From NCBI GenBank assembly GCA_963966185.1, contig CAWZYM010000312.1:520001-584000 (forward strand): a DNA stretch of 64,000 bases, given 5' to 3'. Position numbers and translations under genes: made by a program. The DNA comes from Rhabditoides inermis. Its lineage: Eukaryota > Nematoda > Chromadorea > Rhabditida > Rhabditidae. Of the stretch, positions 36,409-48,242 are shown one piece after another. Numbering within the stretch: position 1 is the first letter of the stretch; the number at the start of each line of letters is the position of its first letter. The notes under the pieces were generated by a model. It was not told the DNA's origin. It ran no database searches and saw only the letters and a list, made by a program, of their open reading frames with translations.

Positions 36409-39079
36409 GACATACTCGGCCTTCCTCCGCCACTCCCTTCACTCGATCGACGCTCTTCGTTCGGTCATGGATGCCGCTCCAAACGTCGAGCCACACGGTA
36501 AGGAGTCAGGGATACTGTACCGGGATACGGTTTTTTTTTCAAATAAAAAACTCAAATCTATTAGAGTAAGCAATATAAAACTAGTTGACAGAACGTCTCT
36601 GAATTGCTTTTCAAAAATGAGAAGCTTGGTAGATAGTTCGAGAATGGTCGGGTAAGGGCTGTCTGAATTTAGAGTGCTAGAAAGTGTAGAGATTTGATAT
36701 GCGGAAGAAGATGAGCCAAGAGAGCTCTAGAACCACGTGGATGGATGATTCTCAACAGGCAGTTACGGATTGAACGTTCATGATATTACAATAATTCTAG
36801 GATTGCAGTCTGAGAGAACGGATAAGTTATCTGAGAGTGATCTCTTGATCCGCAACAAAAAATTCTTGTTACGAAAAAAGTTACGTATATTGGTTGGTGT
36901 GAAGGTGAAGGCTCGATTTAATCACGATGTCGAAATTAACCTTAATGGGATTCCCATGTGCGAGTAGTATTGTTGCACTACAAACAAACTTGTTGTAATG
37001 AAAAAAATTGTCCGTCATGAGGGAATTTCGCAAATTGTGGCACTTTTGAAAACTGTGAAATCGTTACTATAATCTATCAACTCTTTTTTCGAAATTGATC
37101 GCAATGATGTGGCTACTATAGCCCGTTGAACACAGATCGTTAAATTTTCCCCTTGCGGTCTAATGAAATGAAAGCCTTTATACGTAAGTATTCGTTTCAT
37201 CCGCACCAATGCAAAATTTGCGTAAACAAGAAAAAGAAAAGGCGTCTTCTTTCGAAAATTGGATGACAAATCTTGTTTTGGAACTACAAGCCCTATATTT
37301 TCGTGTCTTCGTCATATGTCATGTACACTTTTCGCGTGATTTATCAATTTAGTAAATTTAGTTTTGAGTAATTCAGTAATTACAGCTTTTTTATTGAACA
37401 ACACATAAGTAAACAATATGCGGAACAGAGAAGGGGGTGGGACAATGGGAAGTTGAGAAGCTAAAAAAAGGTTCAATCTAATAACAGGTATTAATCATGA
37501 CCACAAAATAACAGACAGTTCATAAAGTATTATCAGAGATCGATGTCTCACTACTTACCGAACAGCGCTTAACACAGAATCTTTTCCAAAATTATACATT
37601 TCTCAAAATGTGATTTTGGTCACAACACAGTGTTCTCACTTTCCGGAAAACATGATAATTTGTGAGCTTAAAGGTAGTGTACCCTCTGATTCTGATTGCA
37701 TGAGTTGTTGTTACCAGTTTATTGCTCATTATTTGTTAGTTATAATTCCATAACATGATAGTTGAAATTTCAAAAATTACAATTTTAAAAATATAAAAAT
37801 AAATTTAAACGTTTGACATTTACCGGAAAATGTAAGCAGTTCTAACAACGCCCGCAAACTTATGTTCACCAACTGCGGTTACATCACCCAACTGACCGGA
37901 GTGATTCGTTTGTTTCGTACGTAAAATGCGCTCTAATGGTTTTGTGGTTTGTTTTTGATGTTCAATTTACTTAAAAAAATCAAAATAAACTTAGAAAAAT
38001 GTATATTAACAATATTAAACATTTTGTCAAATTTTCATAAAATCGAAGTTTTCATGTTTCTTTCACGTTTAAAGCGTATTTGCATAAGGTTAAAGACATT
38101 TTCAAGGGATAGTATATTGACCAATTATATTTCTAATAATGAGATTGAACAAATAAACAACACAAATTGCAAATTTGAAGTCATGCGTTCAGAGGGTACA
38201 CTACCTTTAAAAAACACTGTCTACGTTTTGGAAAAGGATCAGAAATCAGAATTCGGTTACGTGAATGATCATTTGAACTAGTGTTATAGGGTTGTATGTT
38301 GTTTGGTGTTTCTTTGTTTTCACATTCAACGTTCACATTACTTCATTACTTGATTACTTCCATCTGAAATGAAACTCAAAGGCAAATGATTCTCCATTTC
38401 CTTCCTGTATTTCTACCGACATCGACATGTATATGTAGGTTGATAATCAGTTGAAAATTGAAACATGGACTAACCGACAAAGATAAAAAGTGGAAAACTA
38501 CAAAATAAACAAAATAGGTAACACATAATACATACATACGTGGCATAAAACATGTTTTGAGTGCCCCTGCCGACCTTCGACCTGCCGTTGCTCTCTCGTC
38601 CCAGACAGACACTCAGTTCTCTCGAATATCCAGAGATCGCCACCCTACAGGCGAGCATTGGTCGACGAGGTTCTTGTCTAGGATCTATCGCGGCTTTGTG
38701 TGCACTTTCACCACTCTGTGCTATATCTATGCTTACAGCTTACAAAAGATCAAACTTTCGCTACAGCGTAGCACTCCAATTTAGTGTCGCAAAGATCATT
38801 ACATCAAACACTTGTTGTGTGATTGTAGAATTGAATTTGACGGAACCACGGAAGTTATGAAACGATTCCCGAAGAGTTAGATAATAGACTCACGGAAGCG
38901 TTTATCAGGTGACAGAAGTGGTCGATGCGACGCCACTCGCTCTTCCGGAATCCCCGGGGGTCAGCGACAAGCCGACGTCATCTGCGATGCCCGATGACAC
39001 TCCAGACGTCGCCACACTTGCCACGTCACCACAGAGCCCCGAGAACACAGAGGCGACAAGCGAAATCCATCTCGATTGA
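31341..39079 (+). CDS. endophilin-like BAR-domain protein without SH3 domain
   Basis: BAR domains are dimeric helical bananas that bind curved membranes, usually in endocytosis. In-phase exons: 31341-31382, 32003-32119, 32797-32862, 33114-33224, 33374-33523, 33614-33676, 34227-34307, 34470-34541, 36410-36497, 38916-39079; about 317 aa. The block KSAINFLSPMK...FLASDMKRFEQEKRLLFSCR...DMDSARNRA aligns by eye with the endophilin BAR core (SALNFLTPLRNF...KERKLL...LDLDAAKTRL). The end is a Pro/Ser/Thr/Glu-rich tail (ALPESPGVSD...EIHLD) with no SH3 domain. Intron 1 uses a GC donor (CAG|GCAAGT). The K2P gene lies only 338 bases upstream. The family is fairly sure; the orthologue (endophilin B-like or a nematode-specific BAR protein) is not. 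The large introns contain three inserted elements. Confidence 0.82.
32421..32781. mobile_element. TTAA-flanked inverted-repeat element with internal tRNA-like module, 361 bp
   Basis: The left end TTAAAGGAACAGTGGCGACT and right end (reverse complement TTAAAGGAACAGTGGCAACT) match with one difference. The interior holds a tRNA-like sequence on the minus strand (32491-32570). The right end lies 15 bases upstream of the BAR-gene exon at 32797. Confidence 0.78.
32491..32570 (-). tRNA. tRNA-like sequence (pseudogene or SINE head)
   Basis: On the minus strand an A box (TGGTTCAGTGC) and a B box (GGGTTCGATTCC) are spaced as in a tRNA, followed by TTTT after the module. The cloverleaf is imperfect, so I do not call a functional tRNA or an anticodon. 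Confidence 0.45.
35608..35676 (+). tRNA. tRNA-like module, left arm of foldback
   Basis: A box TGGCGTAGTGG and B box GGGTTCGAGTCC are intact and TTTTT follows at 35677. The acceptor stem pairs only partly and the anticodon arm (around CTGTCAG) does not fold well, so this is probably a tRNA-derived Pol III unit rather than a translating tRNA. Confidence 0.45.
35950..36020 (-). tRNA. tRNA-like module, right arm of foldback
   Basis: This is the inverted partner of the module at 35608, with A box TGGCTTAGTGG and the same B box, followed on its strand by a T5 run (35944-35948). Confidence 0.45.
37668..38210. mobile_element. MITE family copy 1, 543 bp, TTAA-flanked
   Basis: Ends are TTAAAGGTAGTGTACCCTCT and its inverted copy. 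The sequence is near-identical and equal in length to the copy at 57295-57837. It contains no transposase. It sits in the BAR-gene intron 36498-38915; the rest of that intron shows nothing recognisable. Confidence 0.9.
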
Positions 39080-39108
39080 TATTGTTCAGCAAAACTTGCA
39101 TTACTATT

Positions 39109-39114
39109 AATAAA
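39109..39114 (+). terminator. poly(A) signal AATAAA for the BAR gene
   Basis: AATAAA occurs 30 bases after the stop codon. This is close but plausible for a short nematode 3' UTR. Confidence 0.5.
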
Positions 39115-39245
39115 CTATTATTATTAGTAGTATTATTATTATTAGTACTTCCACATTTTTTGCGAGGAATCCATACAACCTATACGTCAGGAAATGACGG
39201 AAGTGTGACGTGTTATGGAATGTGCGCGATAACAGCTCATCTCTC

Positions 39246-39366
39246 CCCCCCTCCCTCCCTCCCTACCTCCCTCCCTCCCTCCCTCCCTCCCTCCCTACCT
39301 CCCTCCCTCCCTACCTCCCTCCCTCCCTCCCTACCTCCCTCCCTCCCTCCCTCCCTCCCTTCCTCC

Positions 39367-39400
<34 letters not shown>
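39246..39400. repeat. (CCCT)n and (CT)n microsatellite
   Basis: (CCCT)n with interspersed CCTACC runs to about 39362 and grades into (CT)n. A second CT stretch lies at 39570-39620. The rest of 39080-40478 is intergenic with no gene that I can support. Confidence 0.85.
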
Positions 39401-39410
<10 letters not shown>

Positions 39411-40570
39411 TCTTCCCTCAAGTCTACACCGCCTTCATTCGGGGGAGGGGCGCTGTTCTCCTCCATGCCCCGCCCCCTAGTCTCTTCTCTGTATATAGCC
39501 ACCCAGGAGTAGACTAGATTCGTTAGCCAAGGGACACCGTTATATGACAAGAGTCCAGCAACAGTGCTGTCCCTCCCTCTCTCTCCCTCTCTCTCTCTCT
39601 TTCTCTCTCTCTCTCACTCACTCACTCTCTCTTCCCCGGTATACACTTCCAATGAAGTCAATTTGGTGTGTTTATCTCATAGTTCCGGATATTCTTCCCA
39701 TTCCCTCTTCCCGTTTTCTCTTTACGGAAATTCCTGGCAAGGTTCCACACACGATTCGGTAGCGTGAACGTGAATTTCTGATTTCCTTCCACATATCTCG
39801 TGTTCTTCTTCGCTTTTCAAAGCGTCTGTTTTGAAATTGAACACATCAGTTTTCAGTTACGGAGTTACGATTTAATGATTGTTTTTCTATCAAGCCTTTT
39901 GCTTTTCTCGGAACTCGGATCCCTTCAAACATAAAACACGTTTTATCTCCGAGATAAGCCATTTGGATGTTTGGATCTCTGAAAAAAGTTTTGCAAATTG
40001 TTTTCAACAATATGGGATAGTTTCGTATTTATTTTTCGCACGCTGCTTTCGTATTTCGAGTTTCCCAAGATCGTAATTTGATGCAAGATCGCTGTAATTA
40101 CACCGGCACAGCTCATTTCCCACACATTCATTCTGTAACCAACAAACATTTTATTGGAAACGAGATCGCAGATCTTTCCACTTTTCGAAATGTATTCATT
40201 CTTTCCCCCTAGAACCGCGTACATCGCGCACTCAAACCCTGCACTTGCCAGATCCAAAATCCAAACCGAGCAGAAAACTCCCCCCAAATTGCGATGCAAA
40301 TTCCGTGATTTAATTACAAATCCACGTGACCGAACACCGAAAACATTCTGCAAAAGCGCATTGCAAAAGTCAACAGCCAATCATCATTATCTTTTGCACA
40401 ACGCATCAACTCAGCTGTCCCTCCCTCGAGCTGACCTCATCATCTCATCGTATTTTGAATCGCGTGTGCGCTTTGGCTATAGTCGGTTTGGATCCCATAT
40501 GCCATCCGTGACATTTCACATGTTGTGCAGTTTTGTGCAACACAACATGTATGTTAACAAATATCCAAAA

Positions 40571-40660
40571 CGCGTCCATGAGTAGGAATCGAACCCATGA
40601 GCAGCACGCAGCGCTTGCGCACTGGCGGCGCGCTCTACCACTGCGCCATAGAGGCAGTGG
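40571..40660 (-). tRNA. tRNA-like module, left arm
   Basis: On the minus strand: A box TGGCGCAGTGGTAGAGCGC, a GC-rich middle, B box GGGTTCGATTCC, then TTTT. The anticodon arm is not canonical. Confidence 0.45.
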
Positions 40661-40763
40661 TTAAGAGATCGAAGAGAGGGCACATGTAGCTACACTGGTC
40701 ACTTGAGTGTACTATGATGAGAGTTAACGAGCAAACATATGGGCGAGAGTCAATGACCTCTTA

Positions 40764-40848
40764 GTGTGAGCCTAAATGGCGCAGTGGTAGAGCGCGCCAT
40801 CAGCGCGCGATCGTTGCGAGCTGCCCATGGGTTCGATTCCCTCTCACA
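40764..40848 (+). tRNA. tRNA-like module, right arm
   Basis: A possible acceptor stem pairs GTGTGAG with CTCTCAC with one mismatch. The A box TGGCGCAGTGGTAGAGCGC and B box GGGTTCGATTCC are intact and TTTT follows. The region between them is longer and more GC-rich than a standard anticodon arm, so a functional tRNA is not claimed. Confidence 0.5.
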
Positions 40849-41007
40849 AAGCGTTTTGGTTCTTTGAAGGTATACATGTTGTGTTGCACAAAGCTGCACA
40901 ACTTGAAATGTCACGGATGGCATATAGGATCCAATCCGACTATACCCGTCTCCTCTTCTCACTCATTCCTTCCTCTTTCAGGTAACACATATACACATAC
41001 ACACGCT

Positions 41008-41390
41008 ATGCGCCCCTCGGTCTCCTCCATCCTCCAGCTCCTCCTTATCGCTTGTATCATCGCCGTCGCACAGAGGTGGGTGGTGCGGTCCGAATTCCCA
41101 GAGGATGCACCAAACCAAATCCCACACGGAAGTGATTGAAAGACTGATAACTATCGTAGCAGGTTACCTACAATATCCAACTACCGTATCAAGCCTTACC
41201 GTATTCTTTCAGTTACTACCTCACAGACGTGCCGTCCTCGGGGAGTGGTCGGTTCTTGCAGGCGAAGAAGTCTCTGCGGCGGCTGGCGTCGAATGGCTCG
41301 CGCAACTGTTTCTTCTCTCCGATCAACTGTGTGATCCAGCATGACGCGGCCACGTATCGCAGACTCGCCGCGCCCAGCTCATTCAGTTGA
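41008..41390 (+). CDS. secreted peptide precursor with allatostatin-C-like core
   Basis: Two exons (41008-41075 and 41213-41390) give an 81-aa protein. Residues 1 to about 21 form a signal peptide (hydrophobic LQLLLIACIIAVA). The mature part contains a dibasic pair in KSLRR, then SRNCFFSPINCVI, another RR pair, and a short end LAAPSSFS. The only two cysteines after the signal peptide bracket FFSPIN. This matches the C-x-F-x-P-I-x-C pattern of allatostatin C (PISCF-type), whose disulphide ring binds somatostatin/allatostatin-C-like receptors. An acceptor-like CTTTCAG at about 40975-40981 could be a trans-splice site. AATAAA follows 80 bases after the stop. The precursor structure is clear; the allatostatin-C assignment rests on a short motif. 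Confidence 0.75.
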
Positions 41391-41469
41391 CTCCACACAG
41401 ATAAAGACGATAGATGTTGGCACGCGCCGAGGGTCACTCTTGTTTCGCTTATTCTTTTCACACATACAC

Positions 41470-41475
41470 AATAAA
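41470..41475 (+). terminator. poly(A) signal for the peptide gene
   Basis: AATAAA lies 80 bases downstream of the stop codon at 41390. Confidence 0.55.
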
Positions 41476-41646
41476 ACGTATCTTCCACGCTCGCTCTCTT
41501 GCTGTGACTCGATCACCTTGCTCGAATATGCATGGGAACAATAGACCGCAGCACATGACACATGGTTTCCGTTTCTCTCATGTTCACTAGCCAGTCATAC
41601 CGGATAAGTCGTACCAAACACCTAAACGAAACTTGACTTTAAAAAA

Positions 41647-41652
41647 TTTATT
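41647..41652 (-). terminator. poly(A) signal for cct-4
   Basis: AATAAA on the minus strand (TTTATT on plus) lies about 210 bases downstream of the CCT4 stop codon. Confidence 0.5.
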
Positions 41653-41859
41653 ATTAGGCTTGCAAAGTAATTGTGTGAAAACAAACAGATTCGCAACAAG
41701 GTATACAAATCTAGCAACTGCTATATGGAAACATAACAATTCACGCGGCGAAAACAGACTTGGAGTTGGGCGCAACCGATATATTAGATGAGAACTCTTT
41801 CTGGTAAAGTTGTGAGATTGAAGCAGACCGAAAGATCAATCGAGTAGTCGTAGCGACAC

Positions 41860-44800
41860 TTAGCGGACAGCCATCACCTGCAACGGGGCAATTGAGACAA
41901 CTCTTGTTTATATCACCCCAACTGCACTTAATACTCGAAAAACATGCACTCCGATAACTAATTACAGAATAATATAACACATTTTATGCCTCAGCAATCC
42001 TCGCCTCTGTCGCCATTGAGAGCCCATCAAAATATATGCAAAGCCATGGGATATTCCGGGATAAACCGACCATACATAGAACAGATTCGAAAACAACCAG
42101 AACCTCGTGGATTCCAGAGCCATCTAGACTTAGCAGTTCACCCACACCATCTCCCGTCCCGATTAACTAACACCCAAACACCCACTACATACATAACAAA
42201 AACACCTACTACATATAAACATGTTCGAATCTTCGAATATGTTCGCGAATCCCTTAGGTCGAGAAAGTTCAGAACACCACGTTTGACGCTAATCAAAATG
42301 ACAGCATCGTCGATGCTTCAATGGCGGCCTCACAACCACCATTTCGTAAATACCACTCTGTCCCGGCTATGACTATGTGACACGAGGAAGGAGAGCAATA
42401 TCGTCTGAATACGACACGATTCTACAAAAAATATATGGCAAGATGCCAAGCATTGACCAAATCTAGTCATCTGCAATGACTAGCATTCGAGTGGAACAAC
42501 TAACGTACTGACGAATACGATACTGAGAAGAGGATGACTAGAGCCACAGAACTAGAGTGCACCTCGATTTAGAAGATTTAGAATAACCGTCATACTCGCT
42601 ACGCCTAATGGGTTTGAACAAACGTTTAGTTTTTTTTTATTACGCTTTGTTACACTAGCATTTCAAAAATTCTTGTTATTCATCAGCATCACCTCATCAA
42701 TTCAACTTCCAATGCAAGACTGGACACATATTTCCGGGTAGAGGATATACTCGAAAGTCGCCTTTTTGGAGTGAGGGGAGTTAATCTTCGACTATTAAAC
42801 CTCCCACCACCCGGTTATTGGATATCTATCAACTAACTGAATTGGTGTCTTGATACTATTCTATTCGCTCGGCGGTGTTCTATGAAAACATAAGTAAATC
42901 GTTATAAAACATCTAGGAACAATTCTCTAGAGAAACTGGCTTGTTACACGTATTGGAAAGGTTAGTCACGGGACACAATCCGTTTATAACATCGAGCCCA
43001 ATTCTGAAAATGTCAAAGACGAACGACAAAATCCGCTTATATCCAAACCAATCTTAAAATAAGTGCAGCATTGTAATAATATAATGCAATTTCATTAAAT
43101 GAAGTCACTAACGTTCTAATGAAAACAATAACTGGTGTAGTCGTCTAGATAAATGTATTTTTTTCAAAAACATAACTGAATAATAAAAGTAGCCTCATTA
43201 TCTGAATCATGGTACCAAAAAGAAGCTGTCATTTGCAGAAGATGAGCGGCGTCATAAAAGCCTTCAAAAAAAATTCTCTAATCTCTGTGCTCTGTTTCAT
43301 ATCTGAATTCTGCCGAGAATCGTGATCAGTAGTAACAGTTCCAACACAGACGTCAAAAATGCATATCAATTCCAATCCTAAATCCCAAAATCCTCGCTAG
43401 CTCTCAATGGTACGAAAAATCCTTGCAGATGTTTTCCATAACAATGAACGGAATCGAAATCTAAGCGCAATGACGATTTTCTGCTACGATCCGTTTGCAA
43501 TGCTCTTCTCCAAAATGACAGGCGTCATCGAGCCCTATCCTTTCCCTAATCCAACCCCGTGTCATCAACATCATACACCCCACACACATATTGTTCTAAT
43601 CCACACCACCAGACCCAGACCGCATTGAGTACATCGTGTGATGAGTATGTACGAGTGTGTGTGTCCGTGTGTGTGACTCACAATGTCGTCGATCTTGAGG
43701 ATGGAGCGGACGCACTCCGCGGCCTGCTTGATCGCCGAGCTGGTCACCAGCAGCGGCTGCAGCACGTTCTCCTCGCGGATGTCAGTCACGTAGCCCTGCA
43801 ACCACACCGTATTACGAAATGTACATGGAAAAATGGATAGATTCAAGCAGCAAACTCCATACGAAATTAAACACATTTTTCTTCGCTTTTTAAAACAGTA
43901 CAATCACGCGACAAAGCCAAGTTGAATTTTTAGTATTTAGGTTTTAGGTAAGTTGATGTTCTTGTAACTACAAACGTCTTTCAATTAATTCCGACTAAGA
44001 GGCTTAATTTGTACAACATCCACATGTGCCATGAGTCACTCCCGTGTTTAGCCTAGGCGTGACTTTTTGTGTTTTGTAGGTATCTAACCTGCTACGAGCT
44101 ACGTTATTCCGGCGCGTAAGTGGCCAATTTTTCACGCGTTTGCCTACCACTTGCTCATCACGCACTCCACACGTGTCAACAACACAGTGTTGTCAAGTCG
44201 CAACTGTGAAATACACGTGTATTAGTCTTTCAAGTCACGAAGGCACCGTCAACGGCGTCAACCGAATAACAGCCATCTCAAAAAGCGCGCCACCAGTCAG
44301 CCATCACGGTTGAAGAGATGCGAGCGGAAGGGACAACCGATGCAAGTGACAAGTTTCCTTCCGCACTCCGCAGACCGGAGTGCCGCCCTTTCTAACCTTT
44401 CTCACTTTACGCACATGCCAATTGCAGAGAGGCAGAAAACTGCGTAAAGGTGTACTCTGTGGTTCCAAGTTAGGTTAGCACCGGAATGTGAAAATATACC
44501 AATTTTCCGGGCAGTGCACTTTCTGCACATTTCCCCCTAAACGGATATATTCATGCGCAAACAAATTTTGAGGGACCTTCCACATAACTTTTATATGAAA
44601 AGTTTATCATTAATAGCATATTTTCACATCCTAAAGCTAACTCAATTTCAAAAATCAGTGGGAACACTAAGTTTAAGTTGAATCTGTTCTCAGTTCTGAC
44701 CTGAATAGTCATACTATATTTATAGTTTATACCGAAGTGAGATAAACTAACTAAGTATCATTCTTCATTCATCATCAAGGAACAATTCATTTAAAAGCTT

Positions 44801-47800
44801 ATTTAGTATTCAGTTCACGTTGCGAACAACAAACTAGTAGTCATAGTTAGAACGGACATTTGAACGTGGTACTTCTCCAAACGTGTATACAAGATGCACG
44901 GTACAGACGCATCCCATTAGTTAATAGCCTTGTTAATTCAATCCCATTCTACGAATAAGGAAGTATAATGAAGAAAAAAAGAACAAACAAATGTTCCGCA
45001 TAGCAACGAGCCAGTTGTTTAGTAATAGTCTTGCAAACGAGAGAAGTCGGGTGGCCGAGTACCAAATGACACAGCAGGTGGAGGGAGGAGGGAGAGGGGT
45101 GGTGGATGGGGCTCACCTTGCGCACGTTGACTCCATAGTCCTTGTTTCCGTTGGCGTGCTGGGCGCGCAGCTCGGTCACAGTGTGGATGGGCGAGAGACC
45201 CGCGTTCTCGGCCAGAGTGTACGGAACAACCTGCGAGAATGAATTGTACATTACGGATCTTGGTTTACATTTACATTGAGATACATAGTTTTCAGTCATC
45301 TAGCTTGCGCTCACCTCGAGTGCCTCGGCGAACGCCTTCCAGCAGTACTGCTCTGCTCCGAGCTTCGACTGCGCCATCTTGCGCAGGTTCACCGCAATCT
45401 CCATCTCGGGAGCGCCACCTCCTGCAACACACGTTCGTTGGCACAATGTATTCGAAGCAGATTCCGTCAACTGCACTACTTCATTTTGTGCAGCGTACAT
45501 AAACAACTAGCCTCTCGCGTCACCTTTCTCTTTTGATTCTGAACAGTGAACGACATGTTCTCATCTCTCAATAATTCTCAAGAATACAATATTTGTTAAA
45601 CTGTTTCTTGAATGAACGCAATGATGTACATGTATGTATTTTGATTTGAGCAGATCTCATTCCCATCATTACTATTTGTATATAGTCGACCATCCCACAC
45701 CCACAGACACACACAAAAAATCAGATCCTAGTTCCCAGACTTTTTTCATACGCCAGCGGTAAGTAATTGTTTTCCAAAATGTTTCAATGAGAATAATTCA
45801 ATTTTCAAATTAATCGAGATGAACGATATGGCGGAACGGATATAGCTTTGTGATCGTGACCCTCTTTCGGAACGCATAACCATCAACAAAAACAATCAAA
45901 TACTAAATCACTCCAAGAGATCTACCATCTACTCTACACTTCGACTGACATTTCCGTTTGCAAAAAGAAGAAATTGCAGATTGTCAACAATGCTCAAATT
46001 GCTGCAAAAGTGAAAGCAAAAAAAGATTTGTCTGAAACAGAAGGAGAAATATTGCAGAACGCCACGTGATTATAGCAGCGCTGCAAAGAGAAGGCCGCAA
46101 CTGCAGGACTGCTACTATATACAGTAGACTGACCGGGGAGGAGGGCGCGCTTCTTGACGAGGCAGCGGATGACGCAGAATGCGTCGTGGAGCGAGCGGTG
46201 CGCCTCCTCCAGCACCAGCTTGTTTGAGCCGCGGATCAGAATCGACACCGCGTGGCCGGGGTTCGCCACTCCAGTCACCTCAAACACCACATTCAAACAA
46301 CGGAACGTAGATGCCATTATAATTGTGTGTTGTGTTTTGTGGTAAAAACAACATGAACCATCACAGCCAAACACAAATAACGATAATCGGAAGTTGAAAG
46401 CAGTATGGAATAGAAAAAGTAATTGTGTCTTTAGCGTCTATACGTGCTGGATAATGATTAACTTTAACGCGATCAAAATCCATTTGGTTCGGTTTAGCGG
46501 GGATAGTGAAACGGAGCGAAGAGCGACTCACCTTGATGACCTTTCCGTCTCCTCCAGTGGAGACCTCCTCGACGAGGTCGGCCGTTCCAAGCGACTCAGC
46601 GACAAAGTGGTCGACCGAGGCGACCGGGCGGCAGCCGAGGATCTTCGAGTAGAACTCGATGTCCTCCCTCTCAATGTCCTTCACAACCATGATCTTCATC
46701 TTGGCAAGGAAGTGTAGAGCCATCTCGGAAACGGCGTCCCTAAAACCAATCACTCATTTCTCGGAAAAGAGAAAACACAAGATACAAGTGTGCAAAATAC
46801 CAATATCATTGCACGCGTCAAAGTGAAATTACTTGTAAATACCTGAGGATGCTCTTCTGGATGAGGAGGACGTTGCATCCAGCCTTCTTGATCTGCTTGC
46901 ACAGATCGAGCAGGTAGGTGCGCTCCTCCTTCAGGGCACGGTCCATCTGCGCGTAGTCAGAGATGATCACCTGGTTCTCCATCTGGAAAAAGGAGACATT
47001 TCTAAGTTTCTCGTCAATAAAAAGGAGTAAATACAAAAAACACATACGAACTGAGCACTCACATCAGTCTTGGGAGGGGAAATCTGGAACTGGATCAGTC
47101 CAATCTTGGCCTTCTCGACACGGGTCGGTCCGCCCCTGCCCATGGTGCGCTGGTCAATCAGAGCTCCGTCAATCATCTCAGACTCCTCCACAGTGTCTCC
47201 CATCTTCTTCACGACCTTGATCGACTGAAAAGAGAGACATCATGACGCATAGCATATCAGAATCAAATGTAGTGAGAAGTGACGAGTGTGATGAGCATGC
47301 ATTCAACAATGAAACACGCACCTTGAGGTCGACGTTTCCGTCGTTCTTGGGGTCGACAATCTTCTTGACGGCGTTGACGGCCATGGGGGCGAGCAGCCAC
47401 GAGTGCTGCGACACAACCTGTAAAGAAAGCAATCCATACTTAAGAATTGTACCACAACACCATAAATGCAACAAACAACACAACAAACAACACAATCACC
47501 TACCTTCGAGTTGAGAGAGGTGGTGGCGATCTTGACGAGCTGCTCGTCGTCGGCCAGGTCGATGGGGCTGCTCATGCCCTCGAGGATCTTCTCCGCCTCG
47601 CCAGCCGCGCGCTGGAACGACTCCGAGATCGACGTCGGGTGGATGCCTGCAAACAATCAATCAAAGGAATACTGAGGCAAGGTGAGAGTGACACATACCC
47701 TTCTGGAGCAGCTTCTGGGCGGCGTCGAGGAGAGCGCCGGCGATGACGACAACGGTCGTGGTTCCGTCTCCGGCCTCGATATCCTGGGCCTTGGAAAGCT

Positions 47801-48242
47801 CGACGAGCTGAAAAACGACAAATTCGTAACTGCAAGCTCGGTACTGACTGAGGCGAGATGAAATGATCAGGTTATCAGGTAGGGTGCGTGAAAGAGAAAT
47901 TCTCACCATCTTGGCGGTGGGGTGGATGACGGACATCTGGTTGAGGATGGTAGCTCCGTCGTTGGTGATGGTGACGTCTCCGTTGCCAGACTGGATCATC
48001 TTGTCCATTCCGCGAGGTCCGAGGGAGGTGCGGACCGCATCGGCGACAGCCTTGGCGGCAACAATGTTGCTGTTGCGCACGCTGCAATATAACCATAATG
48101 TAAGCGTAGCGTGGAGCAGTTCACAGGACACTGAATTCAAAACTGACCTGTCCGGCTTGTCCTTGTCCTTGAAGGTCTTCTCGTTTCCAGAAGCGGAGGT
48201 GCGCATACCACCGCCAGTAGCTGCCTTCATCGCGGGAGCCAT
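41860..48242 (-). CDS. cct-4: T-complex chaperonin CCT subunit delta (CCT4)
   Basis: CCT4 is one of eight subunits of the cytosolic TRiC chaperonin that folds actin, tubulin and WD proteins with ATP. Thirteen exons in phase: 48148-48242, 47907-48081, 47699-47807, 47504-47646, 47322-47417, 47063-47224, 46843-46982, 46532-46739, 46134-46278, 45315-45421, 45117-45230, 43682-43795, 41860-41877. The product is 541 aa (human 539). Hallmarks: [21 protein letters not shown] and GDGTTT (ATP site), [20 protein letters not shown] and [13 protein letters not shown] (delta-specific), GGGAPEME, and the end [13 protein letters not shown]. The last six codons sit in an 18-bp exon (41860-41877) after a 1.8-kb intron. 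Another large intron (43796-45116) shows no exon. The upstream gene is divergent. Identity is certain; the tiny last exon is likely. Confidence 0.96.
41878..43681. other. last intron of cct-4, no recognisable content
   Basis: 1.8 kb of AT-rich sequence with no ORF, tandem repeat or terminal inverted repeat that I can support. Confidence 0.5.

Larger units (their letters stand above)
40479..40944. mobile_element. foldback element with outward-pointing tRNA-like modules
   Basis: The left arm begins TATAGTCGGTTTGGATCC; the right arm ends GGATCCAATCCGACTATA. Within the arms, blocks such as GCCATCCGTGACATTTC pair with their inverted partners. Each arm carries a tRNA-like module and both point outward. 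It lies between the BAR gene and the small secreted-peptide gene. Confidence 0.8.
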
